A stretch of DNA of 64,000 nucleotides from Mycolicibacter nonchromogenicus (GTDB lineage Bacteria; Actinomycetota; Actinomycetes; Mycobacteriales; Mycobacteriaceae), in the NCBI RefSeq assembly GCF_002101775.1, contig NZ_LQPI01000032.1, positions 62,001 to 126,000 of the forward strand, given 5' to 3'. Position 1 is the first letter of the stretch; each line of letters opens with the position of its first letter. The notes below the pieces were generated by a model. It searched no databases and was not told where the DNA came from. It worked only from the letters and a program-made list of their open reading frames with translations. Positions 47,964-57,518 of the stretch are shown here, one piece after another. The position numbers were made by a program, and so were the translations under genes.

Positions 47964-48665
47964 GTGTCCACCCCGCGTGAGCCGGAATCCATCCGTGTCG
48001 AGCGGCTCCGCGATGCGCAGGCCCAGGCCATCGCTTTGTTCGACGAAATCGAGCGCCGCGGAATGGTTCGTCCCGGAGTCGGTGAGCGCCAGCTCTCCGA
48101 TGAGATCCGGGATCTGGCGGCCGACCTGTTCGGGGTGACGCGGCACTGGCATCGCCGGGTGGTGCGGGCGGGGGAGAACAGCCTGCTGCCGTTTCACGCC
48201 GACCCACCCGACCGCGTCATGGCCGACGACGACATCGCCTACCTCGACCTGGGGCCGATCTTCGAAGAATGGGAGGCCGACTTCGGTCGCACCTTCGTGC
48301 TCGGCGACGACCCGGACAAGCTGGCACTGCGCGACGCGTTGCCCGGGGTGTGGAGTGCGGGGCGCGCCTTCTTCGAGAGCCACGCCGATATCACCGGCGC
48401 TCAGCTGTTCGAACACGTCGTCGGCCTGGCCCAGGACGCGGGATTCGAGTTCGGCGCTCCCATCGCCGGGCACCTACTGGGGGAGTTTCCGCACAAGAAG
48501 ATCTCCGGTGACGACGCCAGGTTCTACGTCGCGCCGGGATCCGATGAGCCGATGCGCCGCACCGACCCCACCGGCCGGGTCTGTCACTGGATCCTGGAGG
48601 TGCACTTGGTGAACCGCGCCCGCGGGTTCGGCGGTTTCTACGAGCAGCTGCTCGACGTGGCGTGA
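47964..48665 (+). CDS. M24-family metallopeptidase (creatinase/aminopeptidase P fold)
   Basis: 233 aa, only the pita-bread catalytic domain. The ligand set can be followed: the two Asp of AYLDLGP and EADFGRTF, His in IAGHLLGEFPHKK, Glu in WILEVHLV and a final Glu in GFYEQLLD. The N-terminus (RVERLRDAQAQAIALFDEIE) is helical. It may hydrolyse Xaa-Pro peptides or act as an inactive binding fold. GTG 47964. It is divergent from the helicase with 55 bases between the starts, and precedes groEL2 by 339 bases that hold repeats and operators. Confidence 0.86.
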   Translation: MSTPREPESIRVERLRDAQAQAIALFDEIERRGMVRPGVGERQLSDEIRDLAADLFGVTRHWHRRVVRAGENSLLPFHADPPDRVMADDDIAYLDLGPIFEEWEADFGRTFVLGDDPDKLALRDALPGVWSAGRAFFESHADITGAQLFEHVVGLAQDAGFEFGAPIAGHLLGEFPHKKISGDDARFYVAPGSDEPMRRTDPTGRVCHWILEVHLVNRARGFGGFYEQLLDVA

Positions 48666-48715
48666 GGTTGGGTCGGCTGATCAGGCAGACCACCTGGTAG
48701 GTCGCGGCCCTGTGC

Positions 48716-48827
48716 CTGATGGTCCGGCTCCTCAGCGCGTCGCTTCGCTCCGCGCATCGTCACCGGACGAAGCTGATGGTCCGGCTCCTCAGCGCTTCGC
48801 TTCGCTCCGCGCATCGTCACCGGACGA
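48716..48827. repeat. 55-bp direct repeat, two copies
   Basis: A 55-base unit (start CTGATGGTCCGGCTCCTCAG, end GTCACCGGACGA) occurs at 48716-48770 and 48773-48827 with one mismatch and period 57. Each copy carries GTCCGG near its start and CCGGAC near its end, so each can form a stem. It lies in the 339-base gap between the M24 gene and groEL2. Confidence 0.88.
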
Positions 48828-48828
48828 C

Positions 48829-48855
48829 CTTGCACTCTCCATGGGCGAGTGCTAA
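48829..48855 (+). promoter_or_regulatory. CIRCE operator 1 (HrcA site)
   Basis: CTTGCACTC, nine bases, GAGTGCTAA. This fits the CIRCE consensus TTAGCACTC-N9-GAGTGCTAA with one change in the left arm. HrcA binding here would repress groEL2 until heat stress. Confidence 0.9.
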
Positions 48856-48863
48856 AAATGACG

Positions 48864-48890
48864 TTGGCACTCGCGACCGGTGAGTGCTAG
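48864..48890 (+). promoter_or_regulatory. CIRCE operator 2 (HrcA site)
   Basis: TTGGCACTC, nine bases, GAGTGCTAG: a second CIRCE element, eight bases after the first. The pair lies 115 to 176 bases ahead of the groEL2 start codon. Two operators are usual for mycobacterial groE genes. Confidence 0.9.
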
Positions 48891-50630
<1,740 letters not shown>

Positions 50631-50641
50631 GTCTGAGCGCA

Positions 50642-50683
50642 ACGACGAGGCCCGGCCCCTCACGGGGGCCGGGCCTTCGTCGT
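50642..50683 (+). terminator. Terminator of groEL2
   Basis: ACGACGAGGCCCGGCCCC, loop TCAC, GGGGGCCGGGCCTTCGTCGT forms a long, almost perfect GC-rich hairpin 12 bases after the groEL2 stop. A short T-containing run follows. It should end the groEL2 transcript before the MBL-CobU gene. Confidence 0.85.
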
Positions 50684-50699
50684 CAACGAGGATGGGGGC

Positions 50700-52037
50700 A
50701 TGGAGATCCTGCTGCTGGGCACCGGCAGCGCCGACGGCTGGCCGAACCCGTTCTGCCGATGCGCGTCATGCAGGTCAGCGGCGACGCGGGTTCGCGGACA
50801 GACCGCCGCCCTGGTCGACGACGTATTGCTCCTCGACTGTGGCCCGGAGGCGCCACGTGCCGCGATGCGCTGGCAGCGGTCGCTGTCGCAGGTCCGCCAC
50901 ATCCTTTTCACCCACGGCCACCCCGATCACGTCGGGCCGGCGGCCCTGCTGATGCGGCACTGGACCGGGGCGGTCGAACAGTTGGACGTGGTCGGCCCGC
51001 CCAGCGCCCTGGAGCAGTGCCGGGACTGGGTGGGGCCCGACGACCCGGTGCGGTTCGTGACCGTGCAGGCCGGCGAGCGCATCCGGGTCGGCGACTACGA
51101 CGTGCGGGTGCTGGCCGCCGCCCACGGCGCCGACATCGGCGGCGACGCAGTGCTCTACGACCTGGAATCGCAGGACGCCCGGATCTTCTGGGCCACCGAC
51201 ACCGGTCCGCTGCCCGAGGAGACCTACGCCGCGGTGACCGGGGCAGGCTATGGCGCGGTGTTTCTGGAGGAGACGTTCGGGACCTACACCGAACACGGCA
51301 CCGAGCACCTCGACTTCCCGGCCTTCGCGGCGACGGTGGGACGGCTGCGTGACTGCGGCGCCGTCACCGACACCACCGATGTTGTCGCGGTACACCTGAG
51401 CCACCACAATCCCCCCGAGTCGGAATTGACTGCCGTACTGTCAGATTCAGGCGCCCGACCGGGACGTGACGGCGAGGTGGTGCGAGTGGGTGCAGCAGCC
51501 GGTCGCGCCACCCGCACCCTGGTGCTGGGCGGTGCACGCTCAGGCAAGTCAGCGCACGCGGAGGCGCTGCTCGCCGTCGAGCCGGCAGTGACCTACCTGG
51601 CCACCGGCGGAGTGCGCGAAGGTGATCCGGAATGGGTCGAGCGGGTGCGGCAGCACCGGTCGCGGCGGCCCCGATCCTGGCGCACCGTGGAGACCGTCGA
51701 TGTCGCCGAGGAACTGCGGTCGGCCTCGGACGCGGTGCTGCTGGACTGCCTCGGCACCTGGCTCACCGCGCGGATGGACCGGCACCACGTGTGGGACGGC
51801 GGCGACGGCATGAACGCCGTCTCGGCCGACATCGACGAGCTGGTTTCGGCCTGGCGTGCCTGCCCGGCGCCGGTGGTTGCGGTGAGCAACGAGGTGGGCA
51901 GCGGAGTGGTCCCGCCCACCGCGTCCGGACGGCTCTTCCGTGACCTGCTGGGAGTGCTCAACACACAGATCGCCGCGGCCTCCGACGAGGTGGTGCTGAT
52001 GGTGGCGGGACGGCCCCTCAGCCTCCCTGCGGACTGA
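50700..52037 (+). CDS. cobU: Fusion of a PhnP-like metallo-beta-lactamase domain and CobU
   Basis: 445 aa. Residues 1-255 are a metallo-beta-lactamase-fold domain: CRCASC (19-24) resembles the structural zinc cysteines of PhnP, and THGHPDH gives His72, His74, Asp76 and His77; later ATDTGP and LSHHN complete the site. Residues 272-445 are CobU, the adenosylcobinamide kinase and guanylyltransferase of vitamin B12 lower-ligand assembly: P-loop GGARSGKS (277-284), RVRQHRSRRP with the guanylylated His, LLDCLGTW, and VSNEVGSGVVP. The joint enzyme may hydrolyse a phosphate or cyclic phosphate in B12 synthesis. The 3-prime end overlaps the convergent PNPOx-like gene by 20 bases. Confidence 0.9.
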   Translation: MEILLLGTGSADGWPNPFCRCASCRSAATRVRGQTAALVDDVLLLDCGPEAPRAAMRWQRSLSQVRHILFTHGHPDHVGPAALLMRHWTGAVEQLDVVGPPSALEQCRDWVGPDDPVRFVTVQAGERIRVGDYDVRVLAAAHGADIGGDAVLYDLESQDARIFWATDTGPLPEETYAAVTGAGYGAVFLEETFGTYTEHGTEHLDFPAFAATVGRLRDCGAVTDTTDVVAVHLSHHNPPESELTAVLSDSGARPGRDGEVVRVGAAAGRATRTLVLGGARSGKSAHAEALLAVEPAVTYLATGGVREGDPEWVERVRQHRSRRPRSWRTVETVDVAEELRSASDAVLLDCLGTWLTARMDRHHVWDGGDGMNAVSADIDELVSAWRACPAPVVAVSNEVGSGVVPPTASGRLFRDLLGVLNTQIAAASDEVVLMVAGRPLSLPAD

Positions 52038-52419
52038 CTGTGAGGTCGATGCAGTCGCTGTAACAGGGTGTCTCGCCCGGTGATTCGGGGGTGGCGACCC
52101 GGATCAGGACGGCACGTGTGGGGGAGATCGTCACACTGGCCAACTCACCGGCATCAGACACCCGGGCAGTGCCGTCGACGATCACGGTGTAGCCACCCGG
52201 AACCGGTGGGGGCCACATCACGGTCACATCCGAAGTGCGGGCCAGGTTCGCCCGACTGCGCCGACCGCCCAGCGCACCGATGTGCACGGTGTCGTCGCGC
52301 AGCACTGGCATCACCGGCACCGGGTGCGGTCGGCTCTCGGCATCGACGGTGATCAGGTAGGCGTAGTCGTGGCCCGCCAGCTTCTGCGCGAGTCGATCGA
52401 AATCCACGGTGGAGCTCAT
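52018..52419 (-). CDS. PNPOx-like (flavin-binding split barrel) protein 1
   Basis: 133 aa from ATG 52419. The split-barrel fold of the pyridoxamine oxidase-like/F420-dependent family is shown by the opening helix DFDRLAQKLAGHDYAYLITV, then RPHPVPVMPVLRDDTVHIGAL, RANLARTSDVTVMWPPP and YTVIVDGTARV. It probably binds FMN or F420; substrate unknown. The frame continues 10 codons upstream, less likely. It follows a paralogue. It converges on the MBL-CobU gene. Confidence 0.8.
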   Translation of the reverse strand: MSSTVDFDRLAQKLAGHDYAYLITVDAESRPHPVPVMPVLRDDTVHIGALGGRRSRANLARTSDVTVMWPPPVPGGYTVIVDGTARVSDAGELASVTISPTRAVLIRVATPESPGETPCYSDCIDLTVSPQGG

Positions 52420-52445
52420 GGATTCGAGGCTAAGCCGCCAAGCTG

Positions 52446-52829
52446 TCAATCTGCCTTGAGTTGCACGCAGTCATGGGCAGTGCCCACCGCCCGCTGTGTC
52501 CCGGGTTCGAACACCGGGCGGTGCAGCAGGGCCTTGGTCGGCGTCACCAGCACCGGGTCAGCCGGATCCTCGGGAAGCTCGGCGTGGCCGTCGACCAGCA
52601 GCGAGTATTCGCCGACCTCGCGAGCGGGCCAGACCAGGCTGACGGCGTTGTGGCTCGACAGGTTCGCTCGGCCGTGTGCTCCCACCGCGCCGATGTTCAG
52701 GCGGGCGCCGTCGAAGGTCGGGGTTATCGCGGTGGTGCGGGCCCGGTAGTCATCACCGACGGTGACCAGGAAGGCGAACCGATAACCGCTCAACAACTCA
52801 GCCAGGCGTGCGAGGTCGACGTTGGCCAT
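52446..52829 (-). CDS. PNPOx-like protein 2, paralogue of its neighbour (Rv0441c-like)
   Basis: 127 aa from ATG 52829. It has the same layout as the previous gene: LAELLSGYRFAFLVTVGDDY, ARTTAITPTFDGARLNIGAV, RANLSSHNAVSLVWP and YSLLVDGHAELPEDP. The two share the RANL segment and the VDG strand, showing a tandem duplication. M. tuberculosis Rv0441c, in the same place beside groEL2, is of similar size and may be its orthologue. The start gives MANVDLARLAELL; the frame is open to 52862. The spacing to the paralogue is 26 bases. Confidence 0.8.
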   Translation of the reverse strand: MANVDLARLAELLSGYRFAFLVTVGDDYRARTTAITPTFDGARLNIGAVGAHGRANLSSHNAVSLVWPAREVGEYSLLVDGHAELPEDPADPVLVTPTKALLHRPVFEPGTQRAVGTAHDCVQLKAD

Positions 52830-52891
52830 GGTGTCCAGGATAGTGACCGGCGCAGGAGACACGCTCGGACGCCGTGAGCCATGATGGCCCT

Positions 52892-53908
52892 ATGGAATTT
52901 CGCTACCTGGGCAACTCCGGCCTGCAGATTTCGGAAATCACCTACGGCAACTGGCTGACGCACGGTTCGCAGGTTGAGAACGATGTCGCGACCGCGTGCG
53001 TGCACGCCGCGCTCGATGCGGGAATCACCACCTTCGACACCGCCGATGTCTACGCGAACGGCCGCGCCGAGGAGGTGCTGGGCGCCGCGCTGAAGGGGCG
53101 GCGGCGTGAGTCGTTGGAGATCTTCACCAAGGTGTACTGGCCCATCGGACCGGCCCCCTTGGGCCGCAACGACACCGGCCTGTCCCGCAAGCACATGATG
53201 GAGGCCATCAACGGGTCGCTGCGCCGGCTGGGGACCGACTACGTCGACCTGTACCAAGCGCACCGTTATGACTCCTTCACCCCGCTGGAGGAGACCATGC
53301 AGGCCTTCGCCGATATCGTGCGGGCGGGTAAGGCGCTCTACATCGGTGTCAGTGAATGGACCGCCGAGCAGATTCGCCAGGCCCACGGGCTGGCACGCCA
53401 GCTCGGCATATCGCTGATCTCCAGCCAGCCGCAGTATTCGATGCTGTGGCGGGTGATCGAGCCGGAGGTGATCCCCACCTGCCAAGAACTGGGGCTGAGC
53501 CAGATCGTCTGGTCGCCGATGGCCCAGGGCGTGCTGTCCGGCAAGTACTTGCCCGGTCAGCCGCCGCCGGCCGGCTCGCGTGCCACCGACGAGAAGGGCG
53601 GCGCGAACTTCATCAAGCGGTTCATGACCGACGACGTGTTGACCCGGGTCCAGCAGTTGGCGCCGATAGCCGCGGAGCTGGATCTGACCACCGCGCAATT
53701 GGCGATCGCCTGGGTGCTGCAGAACGACAACGTCGCCGCTGCCCTGGTCGGGGCCTCGCGCCCGGAACAGGTCACCGAGAACGTGAAGGCCTCCGGCGTG
53801 CGGATCCCCGACGAGCTGCTGGCCCGCATCGATGAGGTGCTGGGTGACACGGTGACCAGTGACGCCGACATGGTGGCTCGCTCCACCCCGGCCAAACGCT
53901 TGATCTAA
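52892..53908 (+). CDS. Aldo/keto reductase, potassium-channel beta-subunit type
   Basis: 338 aa NADPH-dependent (beta/alpha)8 oxidoreductase. The catalytic tetrad can be followed: Asp and Tyr in FDTADVYANG (about 50-59), Lys in IFTKVYWP and His in YQAHRYD. The C-terminal NADP site is ALVGASRPEQVTENV. ATG 52892 gives the typical N-terminus MEFRYLGNSGLQISEI; an in-frame start 18 bases earlier is weaker. The physiological aldehyde is unknown. It converges on the methyltransferase gene with four bases between the stops. Confidence 0.93.
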   Translation: MEFRYLGNSGLQISEITYGNWLTHGSQVENDVATACVHAALDAGITTFDTADVYANGRAEEVLGAALKGRRRESLEIFTKVYWPIGPAPLGRNDTGLSRKHMMEAINGSLRRLGTDYVDLYQAHRYDSFTPLEETMQAFADIVRAGKALYIGVSEWTAEQIRQAHGLARQLGISLISSQPQYSMLWRVIEPEVIPTCQELGLSQIVWSPMAQGVLSGKYLPGQPPPAGSRATDEKGGANFIKRFMTDDVLTRVQQLAPIAAELDLTTAQLAIAWVLQNDNVAAALVGASRPEQVTENVKASGVRIPDELLARIDEVLGDTVTSDADMVARSTPAKRLI

Positions 53909-53912
53909 GTGA

Positions 53913-54725
53913 TCACACCCGGCACAGGATCTGGCTGTGCGGGATCATCAACCAGCCGTCGGGGTTCTCGGCCCAGCTCCGCCATGCCTGCGAAATCGCC
54001 TGCAATTTGGCCTGATCGGCGGCGCCACTGTCGAGCAGCTGTTGGGCGATGGCCGATTGTAGGATTCGGTCGGCCCACATGCCGCCCCAGTGCGCGCGTT
54101 CGGCGGGTGTGCCGTAACACGTCGCACTCGCCGTCGGGAGGACGTCGGTGAAACCGGCGGCGTGCGCCCATGCCAGCAGACGCCGCCCCGCATCGGGTTC
54201 GCCGCCGTTGGCCCGCGCGGCGTTGCGATACAGGCGCAGCCAGTCGTCCAGCTCCGCCGACGCCGGATACCAGGTGAACGCCGCGTAGTCGCTGTCGCGT
54301 GCGGCCACCACGCCGCCGGGTTTGCATACCCGCCGCATCTCGCTCAGTGCGGTCACCGGGTCGGCGACATGCTGGAGCACCTGATGGGCATGTACCACAT
54401 CAAAACTGTTGTCGGGGAACTGCAATGCGTGCACATCGGCGACCACAAAGTCGATGTTGTGCTGCCCGCGTTCACGTGCGCAGTCGCGGGCCAGATCAAG
54501 TGCTGCGGGGACGGGCTCGATGGCGGTCACGCGGCCCGGCGCGACGAGGGCGGCCAGATCCACCGTGATGGTTCCCGGCCCGCAGCCGACGTCGAGCAAG
54601 TGCAAGCCCGGTGTCAGCGAACCCAGCAGATAGGCCGCGGAGTTCTCCGCCGTGCGGGAGCGGTGGGCACGCAACACCGATTCATGGTGGCCGTGGGTGT
54701 ATTTGGGCGCTGCAGGCTCAGTCAC
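53913..54725 (-). CDS. Class I SAM-dependent methyltransferase
   Basis: 270 aa. Motif I is LLDVGCGPGTITVDLA near residue 45, then VTAIEPVP (motif II), VVADVHALQFPDNSFDVVHA and a post-motif block LSEMRRVCKPGGVVAARD. This is the UbiE/Methyltransf_11 fold. The N-terminus (KYTHGHHESVLRAHRSRTAE) is common in a family that methylates quinones, mycothiol-linked or xenobiotic acceptors; the substrate cannot be told. ATG 54725. Confidence 0.9.
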   Translation of the reverse strand: MTEPAAPKYTHGHHESVLRAHRSRTAENSAAYLLGSLTPGLHLLDVGCGPGTITVDLAALVAPGRVTAIEPVPAALDLARDCARERGQHNIDFVVADVHALQFPDNSFDVVHAHQVLQHVADPVTALSEMRRVCKPGGVVAARDSDYAAFTWYPASAELDDWLRLYRNAARANGGEPDAGRRLLAWAHAAGFTDVLPTASATCYGTPAERAHWGGMWADRILQSAIAQQLLDSGAADQAKLQAISQAWRSWAENPDGWLMIPHSQILCRV

Positions 54726-54760
54726 ACCGGAAACGGTACGCCGCCGAAGTCGGCAGACGA

Positions 54761-56494
54761 TCAGGCCGGCGCGGGCTGACGGCCGCGCACCAGCCTGCCG
54801 GGCCGGGCCGCGGTCGGCTTGCCGTTCTCCGCGATGATCTCGCCGGAGACCATCGTCGCGACGTAACCGTCGGCGGTCTGATCCAACCGGCGTCCACCGG
54901 CGGGAAGGTCATAGGTGACCACCGGCTTGTGCAGCCTGAGGTTCTGGTGGTCGATGACGTTGAGATCGGCCTTGTAGCCCACCGCGAGGCGGCCCCGATC
55001 GTGGAGCCCGGCAATCCGGGCCGGCGTGGACGTCAATTCCCGCACCGCCGCTTCGACGCTGAGCCGGTCGGACGCACGGTCTCGAGCCCAATGCGTCAAC
55101 ACATAGGTGGGAAAGCTGGAGTCGCAGATCATGCCGTAGTGCGCTCCGCCGTCCCCCAGGCCCAGTACGACGTCGTCGCGGCGCATCAATGTGCTGACGG
55201 TGTCCAGCGAGTTGTTCTCGAAATTCGCCAGCGCGTCGAGCAGGATCGCGTGCCCGCCGTCGTCGAGCAGTCGGTCGTATGCCTCCTCGGCCGGGGAGAC
55301 GCCGCGCGCCCGCGCTCGTGCCGCAATACTTTTCGAGGGGTCGGGTTCGTAGTCGGGGTCGTCGCCGAGCGGGAAGATCCAGTCCCAGGACTGGGCGAGA
55401 TAGGCCAGCGGATTGGCCGGAACGATCGTCGGGCGGTCGGACAGAATCTGTTGCCGCACCTCCGGTTTCCGCATCTCGGCGACCCGTTCCGCCAACGGCA
55501 GACCAGTGATCTTCTGGTAACTCGGGCACAGCACGAAGGGGTGGATGCTCAAGTCCAGTCCAACCATCAGCCCGATGGGGCGGGGGAAGACCTGTGCGCT
55601 GATCGCGGCACCTGATCCGTTGGCCTTCTCCACCATGGCCATGGCATCGCGCCACAGCGGTACACCGGAGTTGGCGATCAACAGGCTGAACGTGACGGGT
55701 AACCCCACTTCGCTCGCCGCGTCGAAAACCTGTTGCAGCACAGTCTGGTACGTGCCTTCGGGGAGATCCGGGACAAACTGGATCAACCCGCCCCCGCCGT
55801 CGGCCAAGCCGCGGCTGATCGCCAGGATCTCCGCGTAGGCGGCGTCGTAGCTGGGAATTCGGGTGCCGGTCCTGGTGCGGTGGGTCATCAGTCGTGAGGA
55901 CGAGAAGCCCAGAGCGCCGGCCTCGGCGGCTTCTTGGGCCAGCAGGCGCATCTGCGCCAGGTCCTCAGGGGTGGCCGGTTCGCGGTCGACACCGCGTCGG
56001 CCCATCACGTAGACGCGCAGCGGCGAATGCGGCAAGAACGTCGCGACATCGATATCGCGGGGACGCTTGTCGACAGCATCCATGAACTGCGGGAAGGTTT
56101 CCCAGGTCCATGGCAGCCCATCGGTCATCACCACGCCGGGAATGTCTTCGACCCCGGCCATCAGATCCACCAGCACGTCGTGGTCGTCGATCCGGCACGG
56201 TGCGAACCCCACTCCGCAGTTGCCGATCAGTGCGGTCGTCACGCCATGCGCCGAGGACGGATTGAGCCGATCCGACCAGATGGACTGCCCGTCGTAATGG
56301 GTGTGCAGGTCCACGAAACCCGGTGTGACCAGCAATCCGGTCGCGTCGATGACGCGGTGTGCCGCACCGTCCTTGCCGGACAGCGCACCGATTTCAGTGA
56401 TGACGCCGTCGCGCACCGCTACGTCGCCGACGTAGGGTTGCCCGCCCAGTCCGTCGACAATCGTGCCGTTGCGGACCACGACGTCGTGGGTCAT
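54761..56494 (-). CDS. N-acyl-D-amino-acid deacylase-like amidohydrolase
   Basis: 577 aa amidohydrolase-3 family enzyme. The metal site opens with VDLHTHYDGQSIW (about 57-69). GNCGVGFAPC follows, LGFSSSRL lies near 196, and SDGGAHY is replaced by LGDGGAHYGM. PARIAGLHDRGRLAVGYKAD is the usual end block of these enzymes. A relative in M. tuberculosis is Rv2913c, called D-aminoacylase. The real substrate may be a D-amino-acid derivative or a dihydropyrimidine-like compound. Divergent from the VOC gene with 45 bases between the starts. Confidence 0.87.
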   Translation of the reverse strand: MTHDVVVRNGTIVDGLGGQPYVGDVAVRDGVITEIGALSGKDGAAHRVIDATGLLVTPGFVDLHTHYDGQSIWSDRLNPSSAHGVTTALIGNCGVGFAPCRIDDHDVLVDLMAGVEDIPGVVMTDGLPWTWETFPQFMDAVDKRPRDIDVATFLPHSPLRVYVMGRRGVDREPATPEDLAQMRLLAQEAAEAGALGFSSSRLMTHRTRTGTRIPSYDAAYAEILAISRGLADGGGGLIQFVPDLPEGTYQTVLQQVFDAASEVGLPVTFSLLIANSGVPLWRDAMAMVEKANGSGAAISAQVFPRPIGLMVGLDLSIHPFVLCPSYQKITGLPLAERVAEMRKPEVRQQILSDRPTIVPANPLAYLAQSWDWIFPLGDDPDYEPDPSKSIAARARARGVSPAEEAYDRLLDDGGHAILLDALANFENNSLDTVSTLMRRDDVVLGLGDGGAHYGMICDSSFPTYVLTHWARDRASDRLSVEAAVRELTSTPARIAGLHDRGRLAVGYKADLNVIDHQNLRLHKPVVTYDLPAGGRRLDQTADGYVATMVSGEIIAENGKPTAARPGRLVRGRQPAPA

Positions 56495-56539
56495 TCAGAT
56501 AATCTACGACCCTGCGGTTCCCCGTGCCAGGATGTTCGT

Positions 56540-56917
56540 GTGATCGACCACGTGGGCATCAACTGCACTGACTACGCCAGATCCCAGAAGTTCTACGACG
56601 CGGTGCTCGGAGTCCTGGGCTACACGCGGCAGCTGGATGTCGGTGTGGCCCTCGGCTACGGGCGCGACGGCAAGCCGACGTTCTGGATCGCCGACGCCGC
56701 CGCGGGCGATGCCTCGGGCCCCAATCGCGAGGTCCACATCGCGTTCAGCGCCGCAGACCCCGAGCAGGTGCGGGCGTTCTACGACACCGCCGTGCAACAA
56801 GGCGCCGAGTCGCTGCACGCGCCGCGACTGTGGCCCGAGTACCACCCCGGCTACTTCGGCGCCTTCGTCCGCGATCCGGACGGCAACAACGTCGAGGCGG
56901 TCTGCCACCAGGCGTAG
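56540..56917 (+). CDS. VOC-family (glyoxalase-like) protein
   Basis: 125 aa, one vicinal oxygen chelate domain: IDHVGINCTDYARSQKFYDA at the start, GKPTFWIAD, NREVHIAFSAAD (second half) and VRDPDGNNVEAVCH with the last metal Glu. The metal set His4, His (VHIAF) and Glu is kept. The start is GTG 56540; the frame runs much further up, opposite the amidohydrolase, and those residues are not real. Followed by a DinB-like gene after 11 bases. The substrate is unknown. Confidence 0.9.
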   Translation: MIDHVGINCTDYARSQKFYDAVLGVLGYTRQLDVGVALGYGRDGKPTFWIADAAAGDASGPNREVHIAFSAADPEQVRAFYDTAVQQGAESLHAPRLWPEYHPGYFGAFVRDPDGNNVEAVCHQA

Positions 56918-56928
56918 CGTCGGGCGGT

Positions 56929-57465
56929 ATGACGGAGAACGACCCGACCGCCGCTCTGCGGGCCCTGCTCCGCGACGCTTTCACCCGGCTGATCGAGCAC
57001 GCCGACGAACTCACCGACGGGCTCACCGACGAGGTGGCCGATTATCGGCCGACGGCGCAGGCCAACAGCATCGCGTGGCTGCTCTGGCACAGCACCCGGG
57101 TGCAGGACATTCAGGTCGCCCAGGTCGCCGGTGTCGAGCAGGCGTGGACCCGCGACGGCTGGGTGGAGCGGTTCGGCCTGGACCTGCCGCGTGATGACAG
57201 TGGGTATGGCCACAGCCCCGCCGATGTCGCCAAGGTTCGGGCTCCTGCAGCCCTGCTGGCGGGCTACTACCGCGACGTGCACCGGTTGACCCTGGACTAC
57301 CTGGAGCGCGTCACGGCCGAGGAGTTGGCCCGGGTGGTCGACACCCATTGGGATCCGCCGGTGACGGCGGGGGTCCGACTGGTCAGCGTCATCGATGACT
57401 GTGCTCAGCATCTGGGGCAGGCCGCGTACCTGCGTGGCTTACAAGCACAGGCACCCGCGACTTGA
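56929..57465 (+). CDS. DinB/DUF664-family protein (thiol S-transferase fold)
   Basis: 178 aa four-helix bundle. The metal-binding His triad is seen as LLWHSTRV (about 54), YYRDVHRLTLDYLE and CAQHLGQAAYLRG. In actinobacteria such proteins are mycothiol-dependent isomerases and S-transferases, so a thiol transferase for a xenobiotic is plausible but unproven. ATG 56929, 11 bases after the VOC gene, suggests one transcript. Confidence 0.86.
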   Translation: MTENDPTAALRALLRDAFTRLIEHADELTDGLTDEVADYRPTAQANSIAWLLWHSTRVQDIQVAQVAGVEQAWTRDGWVERFGLDLPRDDSGYGHSPADVAKVRAPAALLAGYYRDVHRLTLDYLERVTAEELARVVDTHWDPPVTAGVRLVSVIDDCAQHLGQAAYLRGLQAQAPAT

Positions 57466-57518
57466 CACCTGTCTAGGCCCGGTGCGATCCGGATCACAGC
57501 CGGGACTAGCATGGCGCC

